From positions 1-42,979 of the IMG/VR virus record IMGVR_UViG_3300024353_000014: a stretch of DNA of 42,979 bases; one strand, given 5' to 3'. This DNA is from a virus. Shown piece by piece: positions 16,198 through 23,345 of the stretch; within the stretch, counting starts at the first letter, position 1; every line of letters begins with the position of its first letter. The translations under genes were made by a program, and so were the position numbers. A model generated the notes under the pieces. The model did not search any database. It worked only from the letters and a program-made list of their open reading frames with translations, and was not told the DNA's origin.

Positions 16198-16396
16198 TAT
16201 ACGAGAATAGTATGGGGATTTGAATTATTAAATCACATTTCCATGGGAGATTCTAGCGCTGAAAACATACCCCCCCCTACCCTTTTACCATACCTCGTCG
16301 GTCACGGACGAAGTATCTATTCTCTCGAGGGTTTTAGTTTTCATGGTAAAACACCATTAAAAAATCGCTCGAGGTAAAATATAATTGCTGAACCTT
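16198..16396. promoter_or_regulatory. Gene-free control region A
   Basis: 199 bases without a gene. Contents: a T6 tract (minus strand, about 16357-16362) that may end the transcript of the gene starting at 16774; an ATGGT/ACCAT hairpin near 16342-16356; 8-base inverted arms GAGAATAG/CTATTCTC (16203-16210 and 16317-16324); the 44-base element also found at 37.4 kb; and a TATA-like TTTAATAA near 16226-16233 for the late block. Confidence 0.55.
16250..16293 (+). repeat. 44-base element A (C8 tract), inverted partner at 37405-37447
   Basis: Reads ATTCTAGCGCTGAAAACATA, C-run of eight, then TACCCTTTTACCATAC. About 39 of 44 positions match the reverse complement of 37405-37447. It is followed by a five-base-stem hairpin TCGTC/GACGA; the partner is followed by CTTCC/GGAAG. 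Confidence 0.8.
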
Positions 16397-16774
16397 TCAA
16401 AATGTGCGCTTTTTCTTATGTCTCTCCGTTAAGTCGCGCATGAACTTGGCGAGATTTATCAGACATGAAGAGCTGAAAACCAAGTAGTCGACGAGGAGCA
16501 AGGGGAGGAAACAGTATTGTCGCCAAGGCGCATACCACTTCACAATTCCGAGAGTTGATTCATCGCTTCCCACGACCATCCATAATTGGGTTTTTCCGGA
16601 AGGCGAGTCGCCTTTGCGATCAAAGGATATGCGTCCAAGTTCCACGTGTGTTCTTTTAGGGAAAATATAGGAGGGCTGAGGGAGAAGAAGCCCACAGTGA
16701 GGACATACTTCTTCACCACTGGCGATGTCATAACCAGGCGTCGTGTATTCTTCTTTGCAGTTTGGGCACATCAA
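16397..16774 (-). CDS. Zinc ribbon fused to WYAPWR-domain protein (125 aa)
   Basis: N terminus has CPNCKEEY and VCPHCGLLL (two CxxC pairs, residues about 3-27). The rest carries LGIVKWYAPWRQYCFLP and LINLAKFMRDLTERHKKKR, a domain I have seen as small stand-alone phage proteins of unknown function. A paralogue without the ribbon lies two genes upstream (17107). Last gene of early module A. Possibly nucleic-acid binding. Confidence 0.65.
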   Translation of the reverse strand: MMCPNCKEEYTTPGYDIASGEEVCPHCGLLLPQPSYIFPKRTHVELGRISFDRKGDSPSGKTQLWMVVGSDESTLGIVKWYAPWRQYCFLPLLLVDYLVFSSSCLINLAKFMRDLTERHKKKRTF

Positions 16775-17100
16775 GACGTGCGTTCCTCCAGGGATCTATC
16801 TTCAATCGGCTTCTCTGTGTTGTAGGCGATGTGATCTTTCACACACTGGATGCTTACGTCAAGAATCTTGCGCAGCCACTGTCTTTGACTAATTGTCAGG
16901 GGAATCACCATGACTTCTAGTCCATCTGGAGACGCTAGTTTGCGATGTAACTTTTCAGCCTCTTTGAGTGTCATGTAATAGATGAATTTGACAGCTGCTT
17001 CCTTCCGATCATAAACACGCCTGGGCAGCGGACCGGGTCCTTTGAAGGTCACCCGGTAAGGATACACGCTTTCCGCAGTAACTTTCGGCCTAAAAGGCAT
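16771..17100 (-). CDS. Unknown protein (109 aa)
   Basis: Sits between the two WYAPWR paralogues and overlaps the downstream start by four bases. Contains RVYDRKEAAVKFIYYMTLKEAEKLHRKL and a C-terminal amphipathic stretch. No motif recognised. ATG start behind GGAGGTGAAGAC (SD GGAGGTGA). Confidence 0.6.
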   Translation of the reverse strand: MPFRPKVTAESVYPYRVTFKGPGPLPRRVYDRKEAAVKFIYYMTLKEAEKLHRKLASPDGLEVMVIPLTISQRQWLRKILDVSIQCVKDHIAYNTEKPIEDRSLEERTS

Positions 17101-17106
17101 CTGTCT

Positions 17107-17412
17107 TCACCTCCGTTTTTTCCTTTTTCGTTTCGCGATGTCCACGCGTGTGAGAGCACCTATACGTTTGAAAACATGCGCTTTAGTCAGGTCTCGAGCA
17201 AACGTGGAGATAGAGTCTAGGCAGTCAGGCGAAAAAACAGTATCATACCCGCGCTCGGGAAGGAAACAATACATTCGCCAGGGGGCATACCATTTCACAT
17301 GCCCAAGCACCACATCACCACTTCCAGTGATTACCCAGATTTCTGTTATGCCTGATGCTGACTTGCCCCAGAGTGTTGCACGCACATATTTGCCGATGAT
17401 TCGACTATCCAC
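17107..17412 (-). CDS. WYAPWR-domain protein (101 aa)
   Basis: Shares IWVITGSGD..LGHVKWYAPWRMYCFLP and SISTFARDLTKAH with the C-terminal part of the 125-aa zinc-ribbon protein. The C terminus is very basic (RVDIAKRKRKKRR). GTG start behind AGGAG. Tandem paralogy with divergence suggests duplication; the basic tail hints at nucleic acid contact. Confidence 0.65.
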   Translation of the reverse strand: MDSRIIGKYVRATLWGKSASGITEIWVITGSGDVVLGHVKWYAPWRMYCFLPERGYDTVFSPDCLDSISTFARDLTKAHVFKRIGALTRVDIAKRKRKKRR

Positions 17413-17432
17413 TTTGACTTATCTCCTCTTTT

Positions 17433-17747
17433 TCAGGTCTTCATTTGCGCGCGTGTATCAGTTATTTCTTTCTTCAAAGATGGAAAAGCCACAGCGAGAC
17501 TTCCAGCAACATAACCTGTACAATGAGTTAAATCACATTCACCCAGTTTCTTACAGGCAACAGCGTGCTCTTCCTCGCCGGTGCAAGCATGATGAACTAC
17601 ATTAGTGCCACACCAACAGCATCGTTCGTGCTGAGCGCTGGGAGAGATAAGCAGATTGAGGAAAATCTTGGTGCAAGCTCTAGAATCGCATTCCCCTGTG
17701 CGCAGTGGACTCCCATCGCATTTCAAACATCGTTCAGCAGTTGTCAT
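17433..17747 (-). CDS. Cysteine-rich zinc-binding protein (104 aa)
   Basis: Contains CLKCDG, CDSRACTK, CCWCGTN, HHACTG and CKKLGECDLTHC, about eleven Cys in the first 80 residues, enough for two or three zinc sites. ATG behind GAGGTGAAAAAAGA. Overlaps the upstream gene by four bases. Unknown role. Confidence 0.65.
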   Translation of the reverse strand: MTTAERCLKCDGSPLRTGECDSRACTKIFLNLLISPSAQHERCCWCGTNVVHHACTGEEEHAVACKKLGECDLTHCTGYVAGSLAVAFPSLKKEITDTRAQMKT

Positions 17748-17998
17748 TCTTTTTTCACCTCCTCAAATATTACGGTCTCACCCTTGGTTTGCGCGGGCGC
17801 TTCATGTCCCCTTTCACTTAATATTCGCTCACCTGCCGCATAGATGAAAGACATGGATGTGCGAGTAATGATGCGAACCAACTCAGCGCAGGGGATATCC
17901 TTCATCTTCTCCACGTATTCTAACACTAACGCTTCATGCTCATCTCTATGTCTACGCGTGTCAAAGATTGTTTTGCCACCGCAGAGTTTACAAGTCAT
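17744..17998 (-). CDS. Small zinc-finger protein (84 aa)
   Basis: Starts MTCKLCGGKTIFDTRRHRDEH, a CxxC followed by H-x3-H, i.e. a C2H2-like single finger, then a helical domain (LEYVEKMKDIPCAELVRIITRT). Overlaps the previous gene by ATGA. Probably a nucleic-acid-binding regulator; no family assigned. Confidence 0.65.
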   Translation of the reverse strand: MTCKLCGGKTIFDTRRHRDEHEALVLEYVEKMKDIPCAELVRIITRTSMSFIYAAGERILSERGHEAPAQTKGETVIFEEVKKE

Positions 17999-18159
17999 TC
18001 TCGGTTCGCCTCCTCTCCTAGTTTCTGTTGTGATACTTTACTAGTGTAGTAATTGACTTCTCGCTCAGCTTTCACAGCTTCCTCAAGCACAACTGTTTTC
18101 TTAATCACGAGAAGAGACTTACCACAATGGGGGCAAGGCACTTCACAGACAAGATCCAT
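17995..18159 (-). CDS. Zinc-ribbon mini-protein (54 aa)
   Basis: ATG at 18159 behind AAGGAG; the protein begins MDLVCEVPCPHCGKSLLVIKK and continues with a charged helix to EEANRE. It has Cys at positions 5, 9 and 12. Its TGA overlaps the ATG of the next gene (ATGA). Coupling on both sides supports a real gene. Confidence 0.7.
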   Translation of the reverse strand: MDLVCEVPCPHCGKSLLVIKKTVVLEEAVKAEREVNYYTSKVSQQKLGEEANRE

Positions 18160-18170
18160 CTTCTCCTTAG

Positions 18171-18728
18171 TCAAGCAATCACCTCCAGTAGTTCTCTCTT
18201 TGCGTCAGCCATGAACTGACTGTGTGTTTCCAGACTAGGGTGAATGCTGGGCGCTCGTGTGTGAGGTGCACCATTCCAGTAGACTTTGATGAAATCGGGG
18301 GGGAACTGGCTCACGTTGTAAGCCGCCATTGAGCTAGCTCGAGGGTCAGTGTTCTGGATGATGGCAATTGGCTCGGGGTCAGTGAAGTATCGGAAGTCAC
18401 CTAGGAGGTACTGGATTATTTTCTCGCCAGAGTAATCAAGCCAGCCATACAGGATATAATTCACTTTGCCCATGCGGACCTTATCGATCTCGGTGAAGAC
18501 GCCGGAGAGCCTTTTCCAGCGTAAAGTGAACTGATGTCGATATTTCTCGTAGTATTTCCAGCGACGCAGGCGCGCACCTACGCTGAAAGGCTTGAGGTGG
18601 TACACTGCAAAGTCTTGGCCTTCCGTCATGTCCTTCGCCTCGTCTTTACGCAGGAAGTGCTTTGCCAGTATGATTTTGATGTCAGCTGTGAACTTGGTTT
18701 CTATTTCCCGGTCATCATCGTAACTCAT
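18171..18728 (-). CDS. Conserved phage-type protein, possible PD-(D/E)XK-like (185 aa)
   Basis: Has the order ETKFTADIKIILAKHF, DMTEGQDFAVYHLKPFSVGARLRRWKYYEKYRHQFTLRWKR, TEIDKVRMGKVNYILYGWLD. The D-x(n)-R-R...FT-R...TE pattern resembles a phage family whose fold I believe is nuclease-like, but I cannot confirm the catalytic set. Overlaps the MT-A70 methylase start by four bases, so a methylase-nuclease partnership is conceivable. Confidence 0.5.
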   Translation of the reverse strand: MSYDDDREIETKFTADIKIILAKHFLRKDEAKDMTEGQDFAVYHLKPFSVGARLRRWKYYEKYRHQFTLRWKRLSGVFTEIDKVRMGKVNYILYGWLDYSGEKIIQYLLGDFRYFTDPEPIAIIQNTDPRASSMAAYNVSQFPPDFIKVYWNGAPHTRAPSIHPSLETHSQFMADAKRELLEVIA

Positions 18729-19552
18729 TGGCTCACCTCGTTTCCCCAGGACACAAAGCCCGGTCGATGTTCCCTGGCAAACAGGTTTATGCGAGGCAGA
18801 GGGCTGACACGTGTCACAAGCTCATAGAACACATCAGGCTTCCTGGAGTGACCTGATGTCTTAGCGTGGAAGTCTAATCGCTCACCCAACTTCATGAGTG
18901 GCAACGAGCCACGCCTGCCAAACAACACGTGTTCAGTTGAGTACATCCACGAGTATGGTGTAAAACCAACATTCTTCACCCATGTGAGGACACATTGATA
19001 CTTCACTTTCCAAGCCTTCAGAATCTCTAAGCCAGCCGGGAGGAAGCGTTGAGTCACCCACAGGTAGATGTGACATCCGTCTGCCATCAGGTCTTGGACA
19101 GGCAATGCTTTAATCTGCTTCAAACTCAACGTGCTATATGGCAATGGCTCGGTCTGCATCAGTCGCTGGCGCCTTAGAATCTTCTTCATAGGCCAAGGCG
19201 GATCAACCACCACACACCGGTATTTTCCCTCAGACAGCTCTGGGAGGGGTCGTTCCTTACGACGTAGCCGACTAGTCGCCCAAGTGTGGAGTGATTGAAA
19301 GTTAGCAACGGTGTTGCTAAATTCCATATCTGACATTTCACCCAGCTGAATAATATTACTGAAAGTTCTCTGCGAGACCCCCCACATAGCAAGCGCCTGG
19401 CGCCGAGCCTGACTATGCCACTTGCCCTTTTCGTAGCCAGCGTTAAGAACGATCTGCCCAGAAGCCCGGTAGCCTTCAAAAGTGTGCTTATGCAAGTCGC
19501 CGAGAATCTCAGCCACAAGTACAATCGCCTGACTCACATTAGGATCTATCAT
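18725..19552 (-). CDS. MT-A70-family adenine methyltransferase (275 aa)
   Basis: N-terminal 100 residues are helical with a helix-turn-helix-like piece (ALAMWGVSQRTFSNIIQLGEM). The catalytic part has YRCVVVDPPWPMKK (DPPW 117-120), HIYLWVTQRFLPAGLEILKAW, and STEHVLFGRRG, the MT-A70 signature. Transfers methyl to N6 of adenine in DNA or RNA. One of three methyltransferases of different classes in this genome. Confidence 0.85.
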   Translation of the reverse strand: MIDPNVSQAIVLVAEILGDLHKHTFEGYRASGQIVLNAGYEKGKWHSQARRQALAMWGVSQRTFSNIIQLGEMSDMEFSNTVANFQSLHTWATSRLRRKERPLPELSEGKYRCVVVDPPWPMKKILRRQRLMQTEPLPYSTLSLKQIKALPVQDLMADGCHIYLWVTQRFLPAGLEILKAWKVKYQCVLTWVKNVGFTPYSWMYSTEHVLFGRRGSLPLMKLGERLDFHAKTSGHSRKPDVFYELVTRVSPLPRINLFAREHRPGFVSWGNEVSQ

Positions 19553-20250
19553 TTTCCACGCGCGTCACTAGCAGCCTCATCTGAGACAGTAGGAGGGGTT
19601 AATAGCTCGATGAACCACGTGCCAGGCTTTAGGCTAGAGTCGATGACTACAGGCAGACCTAGAAGGTGTGAGACTTGAACTGGCTTCTGGTCAGGTGTTG
19701 TCTTGGCGAAGAACCTAGCAATTTCATCATGTTTTAATTTACTCAGCCGGATACGAGTAATCTTCTCCCCTTGAGCAACAAGCTGGGCGATTGTATTTCT
19801 TAGTCCGTCAAGCAGGTCAGTAGACCTTTGCGAGTCAAACATGCCCATGATATCAGATTCTAAGCAAGTTAGTGCACCTTTAACCTCAGCCATGTTCTTT
19901 GGTCCAGCAAACTCAGCCATGAGCCAGCCTTGGAATACTCGGAAGCGTTGTCTCACTTCTACAGGGGTAGGGCCTTGAAAGAACAATCGTAGCCGGTCGA
20001 CCAGATACTTGTAGTCATCTTCAGCCTGCCGAGCTCGTTCCTCAACCGCTGCGATGATCCAGTTCTTTACTTCCTCCTTCGCCTCAAGACGCTGTTTTAA
20101 ATCGTCGACTTGAAATTGTAGAGACGCCATTTTCCCTCGAGGCGCTGGCTCAGGCAGATCCCCCTTCTTCAGTCGCTCAAAGTCCTTCACGAGTAGTTTA
20201 AGGTCTTTGCGGATTTGCGTCATCTCAGGGTCAGGATTCTTAGGACACAT
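19549..20250 (-). CDS. Coiled-coil protein (233 aa), unknown
   Basis: ATG at 20250 (MCPKNPDPEMTQIRKDLK) chosen because it overlaps the upstream stop by only 11 bases and has GGTGACC upstream; a longer form from 20337 would overlap 98 bases. Residues 10-80 form charged coiled coil, followed by a helical domain and a beta-rich C-terminal end (LLGLPVVIDSSLKPGTWFIELL). No family recognised. Confidence 0.6.
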   Translation of the reverse strand: MCPKNPDPEMTQIRKDLKLLVKDFERLKKGDLPEPAPRGKMASLQFQVDDLKQRLEAKEEVKNWIIAAVEERARQAEDDYKYLVDRLRLFFQGPTPVEVRQRFRVFQGWLMAEFAGPKNMAEVKGALTCLESDIMGMFDSQRSTDLLDGLRNTIAQLVAQGEKITRIRLSKLKHDEIARFFAKTTPDQKPVQVSHLLGLPVVIDSSLKPGTWFIELLTPPTVSDEAASDARGK

Positions 20251-20998
20251 AAAACCGGTCACCATCCTTCTCTGTGCTACCGTTGTCAGGGGGGGATATC
20301 CCCAGTTGGATTCTAGTAAGAAGCTTCTGCAGGTCACGACTCAAGCGCTCGTTTTGCTCACCCCAATCAGGATATTGAGCTTGAACCTCAATACTCGAGG
20401 GATCGCTCAAGTCACCCACCTTAATGATAACGCCATTGCTCTTGCTGAACAAGTCAATAGTCATGAGAGGCATCCGATGGCCAGTTGGAAACACGTAGTG
20501 CGCCCCCTTAAACCGGACATTTTGAAGCATCGTGCGGAGTACATCCATATCAGTCACCAAACCGGTAAAGCTGAAAGCATTACACACAAGCTGGAACGTC
20601 TTACCCTTCGTCGCCGGCGCACGGACATACAAGTTAATCCTACCAGTCTCAAACCACATCAACCGACCGAGCTTATCCTTCCACAAAAACCACCTATTCC
20701 GACTCTTCGTCTTCCGCCAACCCGCCTTCACAGCCCCAACACGACCCGCCAAAACAACTTTAGGCACGTCCTGAATCCACCCACGCCACGCATGCATTCT
20801 AAACTTTAAGCCCTGTTGTTTTTTCGTGTGAGCTTTCCAGAGACTGCGTTGATTGGTCACATAGCCTTTATAGTCGCTATGGCGGAGTCCTAAGAGCTTG
20901 CATAGGTCTTTTGGTTTGAGTAATGGATTCTTGTCTAGTTTTGCCCAGATGCGTTTACGCATGCTTTGAGGCTCACGATCCTCACTGTGAGCAGTCAT
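20240..20998 (-). CDS. Possible DNA-binding/replication protein (252 aa)
   Basis: Residues 13-60 look like a winged helix (RIWAKLDKNPLLKPKDLCKLLGL then YKGYVTNQRSLWKAH). The middle is basic and aromatic (KAGWRKTKSRNRWFLWKDKLGRLMWFETGRINLYVRA); the C-terminal part is beta-alpha with a coiled end. Together with the next gene upstream it occupies the place where tailed viruses often keep initiators, but no HUH, helicase or primase motif is visible. Confidence 0.45.
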   Translation of the reverse strand: MTAHSEDREPQSMRKRIWAKLDKNPLLKPKDLCKLLGLRHSDYKGYVTNQRSLWKAHTKKQQGLKFRMHAWRGWIQDVPKVVLAGRVGAVKAGWRKTKSRNRWFLWKDKLGRLMWFETGRINLYVRAPATKGKTFQLVCNAFSFTGLVTDMDVLRTMLQNVRFKGAHYVFPTGHRMPLMTIDLFSKSNGVIIKVGDLSDPSSIEVQAQYPDWGEQNERLSRDLQKLLTRIQLGISPPDNGSTEKDGDRFYVS

Positions 20999-21795
20999 TT
21001 TGTTGAGTCCTTGCCGGGTATATTTCGGTCGTCAGCGTGTTCAGAACAAAAGTCTCGAACAGCTTTGTGAACGTCTTTTCCGTTCCATCTCACGGCGGTA
21101 TAAGGGTGCCGTCTTCGCTCTACATGGTCAGTGTTAGGGTGATGGCGCAACTCAGTTTGTATAACGCCTAAAAATCTCAGGATTGGGATTAATAACGAGA
21201 AAGTGCAGTCCCCTGCTTTCATTAACCCTATATATTGGTTCTGACAGGTAGTGTAAGCTTGCCAATCTTTTCCAGTAAGAACATGCAGATTAAGTGTTTT
21301 CCAACTTCGAAATAGAGTACCAAATAAGATTACAATCATTTTATGTCTGCTGGCTGATTCATAGAGAAAAGCTTGCCGCGTGGAGTCATATAGAATATTA
21401 GTATATTTACTAGGTGAACGTAAGAAGGGAACTTTGCCCACATGCATAATGACGCCTTTGGCAACGAGCCTTCGTAGAACTTTCTGCGACACCACGCTGT
21501 CACGTTTTTGTTTAGGTTTAGTGCTTAATTTGATGTTTGGTTTTGGTTTTTCGGGTGCACGCGCATTAGGCTCATCAGGCAGTATTTTACAGGTCAGCTT
21601 CAAATGAGTGAGCACATTTCCAAGTATTACAGGTTTGACTTTGAGAAGTTGAAAGGCTAAGAGTTTATCTTCGATTTCACCATATTTTAGAAACTTGTCT
21701 GCGCTTCCAACGCCTAGTGGACCCCAAGTAACGTCTTGAATCAATGTGACGCCATCTTTTGAGAAGCTAATGGTGATGATATCTTCCGGCGTCAT
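20995..21795 (-). CDS. Unknown protein with possible winged helix (266 aa)
   Basis: N-terminal beta-rich part (ISFSKDGVTLIQDVTWG), a basic proline linker (PEKPKPNIKLSTKPKQKRD), a winged-helix-like segment (VVSQKVLRRLVAKGVIMHVGKVPF) and a C-terminal helical domain. Overlaps the 252-aa gene by ATGA and is coupled to a 27-aa peptide gene upstream. Candidate regulator or replication factor. Confidence 0.45.
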   Translation of the reverse strand: MTPEDIITISFSKDGVTLIQDVTWGPLGVGSADKFLKYGEIEDKLLAFQLLKVKPVILGNVLTHLKLTCKILPDEPNARAPEKPKPNIKLSTKPKQKRDSVVSQKVLRRLVAKGVIMHVGKVPFLRSPSKYTNILYDSTRQAFLYESASRHKMIVILFGTLFRSWKTLNLHVLTGKDWQAYTTCQNQYIGLMKAGDCTFSLLIPILRFLGVIQTELRHHPNTDHVERRRHPYTAVRWNGKDVHKAVRDFCSEHADDRNIPGKDSTK

Positions 21796-21875
21796 TTTTG
21801 CTCCTCCTGGTCAAGCTCGATTACAGGGCAGGCGTTGAATCCTATTTCCCGTCGTTTCCGCTTCTGCCTAGCCAT
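21792..21875 (-). CDS. Basic leader-like mini-protein (27 aa)
   Basis: ATG at 21875 behind GGAGGT; sequence MARQKRKRREIGFNACPVIE ends EEQK. It shares one base with the upstream stop and overlaps the next start by ATGA; the strong SD and double coupling support translation. Could be a coupling peptide for the 266-aa protein rather than a functional product. Confidence 0.5.
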   Translation of the reverse strand: MARQKRKRREIGFNACPVIELDQEEQK

Positions 21876-22198
21876 CAATCATTACCTCCCGCGTGCAGTG
21901 TGTTGATACAGTGTTGTTCCCATTCCATCTCTTTCAGCCTAGCTTGTTCATCGGCAATTTGCTTGCGTAAAAGTTCAATGCGTGCTTTTAGAGGTCGCTT
22001 TGTTTTTGTGTGCACAACACCTCCGGAGCGAGGCAGTGTAATGTATTCAATTGTCAAAACGCTGGGTGACCCAGATGTTTGTGCAAGTTCCGTTTTGTAA
22101 AGTTTGACTTGTCCCGTGCTGATGCGTCGCATTAGCTCAATGAATTTCTCGTCCAGGTCGCCCTTCCAACTTAGCTTTTTAACAGCCCAATCAGCCAT
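21875..22198 (-). CDS. Unknown protein with C-terminal coiled coil (107 aa)
   Basis: ATG at 22198 (MADWAVKKLSWKGDLDEKF) behind GGTGAATAAA; longer in-frame starts would overlap the Cys-rich gene upstream. The N-terminal beta part includes TGQVKLYKTELAQ; the C terminus RIELLRKQIADEQARLKEMEW is a coiled coil. Unknown function. Confidence 0.6.
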   Translation of the reverse strand: MADWAVKKLSWKGDLDEKFIELMRRISTGQVKLYKTELAQTSGSPSVLTIEYITLPRSGGVVHTKTKRPLKARIELLRKQIADEQARLKEMEWEQHCINTLHAGGND

Positions 22199-22199
22199 T

Positions 22200-22358
22200 T
22201 TATTCACCTCGAGCTTCCTTGGGGTATGGACATCGGTCGTTCCGGTCCACACAGTCCCGGCAGCGATGGTCGGTTTTTAGGTGTCTGCGGAGTACTTCCT
22301 CGGGGTCTTCTGACCTTCGCACTGTCACGTTTCTGCCACAACATCGACATAAGGCCAT
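22200..22358 (-). CDS. Cysteine-rich zinc mini-protein (52 aa)
   Basis: ATG at 22358 directly abuts the upstream TGA. MALCRCCGRNVTVRR then HLKTDHRCRDCVDRNDRCPY: Cys pairs CRCC and CRDC plus two His, a likely one- or two-zinc knuckle. Followed by GAGGTGAATAA, which contains the SD of the next gene. Confidence 0.65.
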   Translation of the reverse strand: MALCRCCGRNVTVRRSEDPEEVLRRHLKTDHRCRDCVDRNDRCPYPKEARGE

Positions 22359-22595
22359 TCATTCACCCTTCCTCAGTTTTGCCGCTAGTTTGGCTGCTGC
22401 TTGAATCTTCTTAGGGTTAGTGACTGTGCCCAAAGCTAGTTTGAAGTTCACCATAGCGCTGGTGTCAGTGGCGCCTTTCACTTCCAGGTACATGCTAGTG
22501 CCTTTGTAGCTTCCATCCTGTTTGAGAACTGAGTATTTGATTTCAGACAGGGCGCGCGCGTGCTGGCGCTTGAACGGGTTACTAGGCCACTTCAA
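22359..22595 (-). CDS. Small basic protein (78 aa), unknown
   Basis: TTG start behind GGTGATC. Contains KYSVLKQDGSYKGTSMYLEVKGATDTSAMVNFKLALG, probably a small beta sheet, and a lysine/alanine-rich C-terminal helix (KKIQAAAKLAAKLRKGE). Overlaps the upstream gene by four bases. Confidence 0.55.
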   Translation of the reverse strand: MKWPSNPFKRQHARALSEIKYSVLKQDGSYKGTSMYLEVKGATDTSAMVNFKLALGTVTNPKKIQAAAKLAAKLRKGE

Positions 22596-22858
22596 TCTCG
22601 ATCACCAGGCGTCTTGGGTTTGTGATTAGGATTCATGAGCCAAACGCCCAAGCGAACAAGTGACATCAGCCGGTCAGCGCATTCAATGCAGAAGGGTCCA
22701 GTGGATTCACATGGTTGGTCAAGCGAGTTAATAGCCACTACAGGTCGACGGCTTTCTATCCGGACGTGTTGACCCCAGGGAATTACTTGAGGACACGTGC
22801 AGCATTGAACTTCATACGATTTTGGTGTGTCTTTTTTGAGTTGAACAGCTACAGTCAT
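22592..22858 (-). CDS. Zinc-binding protein (88 aa)
   Basis: CCTCPQVIPWGQHVRIESRR and PCESTGPFCIECADRL give a C-x2-C ... C-x2-C pattern with a His between, resembling compact treble-clef fingers. ATG behind AAAGGA; overlaps the MazG-like gene by four bases. Confidence 0.6.
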   Translation of the reverse strand: MTVAVQLKKDTPKSYEVQCCTCPQVIPWGQHVRIESRRPVVAINSLDQPCESTGPFCIECADRLMSLVRLGVWLMNPNHKPKTPGDRD

Positions 22859-23214
22859 TTTGGGGGGATCCTTTCCCCTTTTAGAATTCTATGCAGTCGC
22901 AGAATTTTCTTATTGTAGATTTCACGCCAGAGCTCAGGGTTCTGGATAAGATACCTCATCTGCTTGCACATGAGCTCGACGTCTATGACTTCGCCAACAA
23001 CGTCACGTTCTGACCCGACTTGATTATGTATTTTAGCTACAGCAGTGATGAGCTCGCCACATTCCTCAATCAGCTTCAATGATTGGCGTTTACGTCCCCA
23101 GTACTGTATCGCTTGCTCGTAGATGTTTTGGATAGGTTCCCGCGGAGGCTGTTTAGGTTTCTCAACCATCTGTTGAGTAGCCAACAGAGCCAGCCCCTCA
23201 AGTTGTACCTCCAT
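22855..23214 (-). CDS. MazG-like nucleotide pyrophosphohydrolase (119 aa)
   Basis: All-alpha NTP-PPase signature: LKLIEECGELITAVAK (Glu 50, 51, 54) and DVVGEVIDVELMCKQM (Glu 75, Asp 78), the EExxE...ExxD metal site. Hydrolyses (d)NTPs to monophosphates; in phages MazG proteins modulate nucleotide or alarmone pools. Single domain, normal family length. Confidence 0.75.
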   Translation of the reverse strand: MEVQLEGLALLATQQMVEKPKQPPREPIQNIYEQAIQYWGRKRQSLKLIEECGELITAVAKIHNQVGSERDVVGEVIDVELMCKQMRYLIQNPELWREIYNKKILRLHRILKGERIPPK

Positions 23215-23335
23215 GCTTCCGAGTGAACTCGCGCATTAGGAAAATGAAGGCGTCCGTCCTGTTCTTAAAACGACCACTTTCCTGCCAAGCATCGTCAAAA
23301 TCATGCAGAAGCTTCTTTGGGCTATTGAAATGCAC
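23198..23335 (-). CDS. Small protein (45 aa), unknown
   Basis: GTG at 23335, eight bases after GAGG located at the end of the recombinase gene. Reads MHFNSPKKLLHDFDDAWQES then FKNRTDAFIFLMREFTRKHG. Overlaps the MazG-like start by 17 bases. Amphipathic helices; no family. Confidence 0.5.
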   Translation of the reverse strand: MHFNSPKKLLHDFDDAWQESGRFKNRTDAFIFLMREFTRKHGGTT

Positions 23336-23345
23336 AGGCAGTTCC

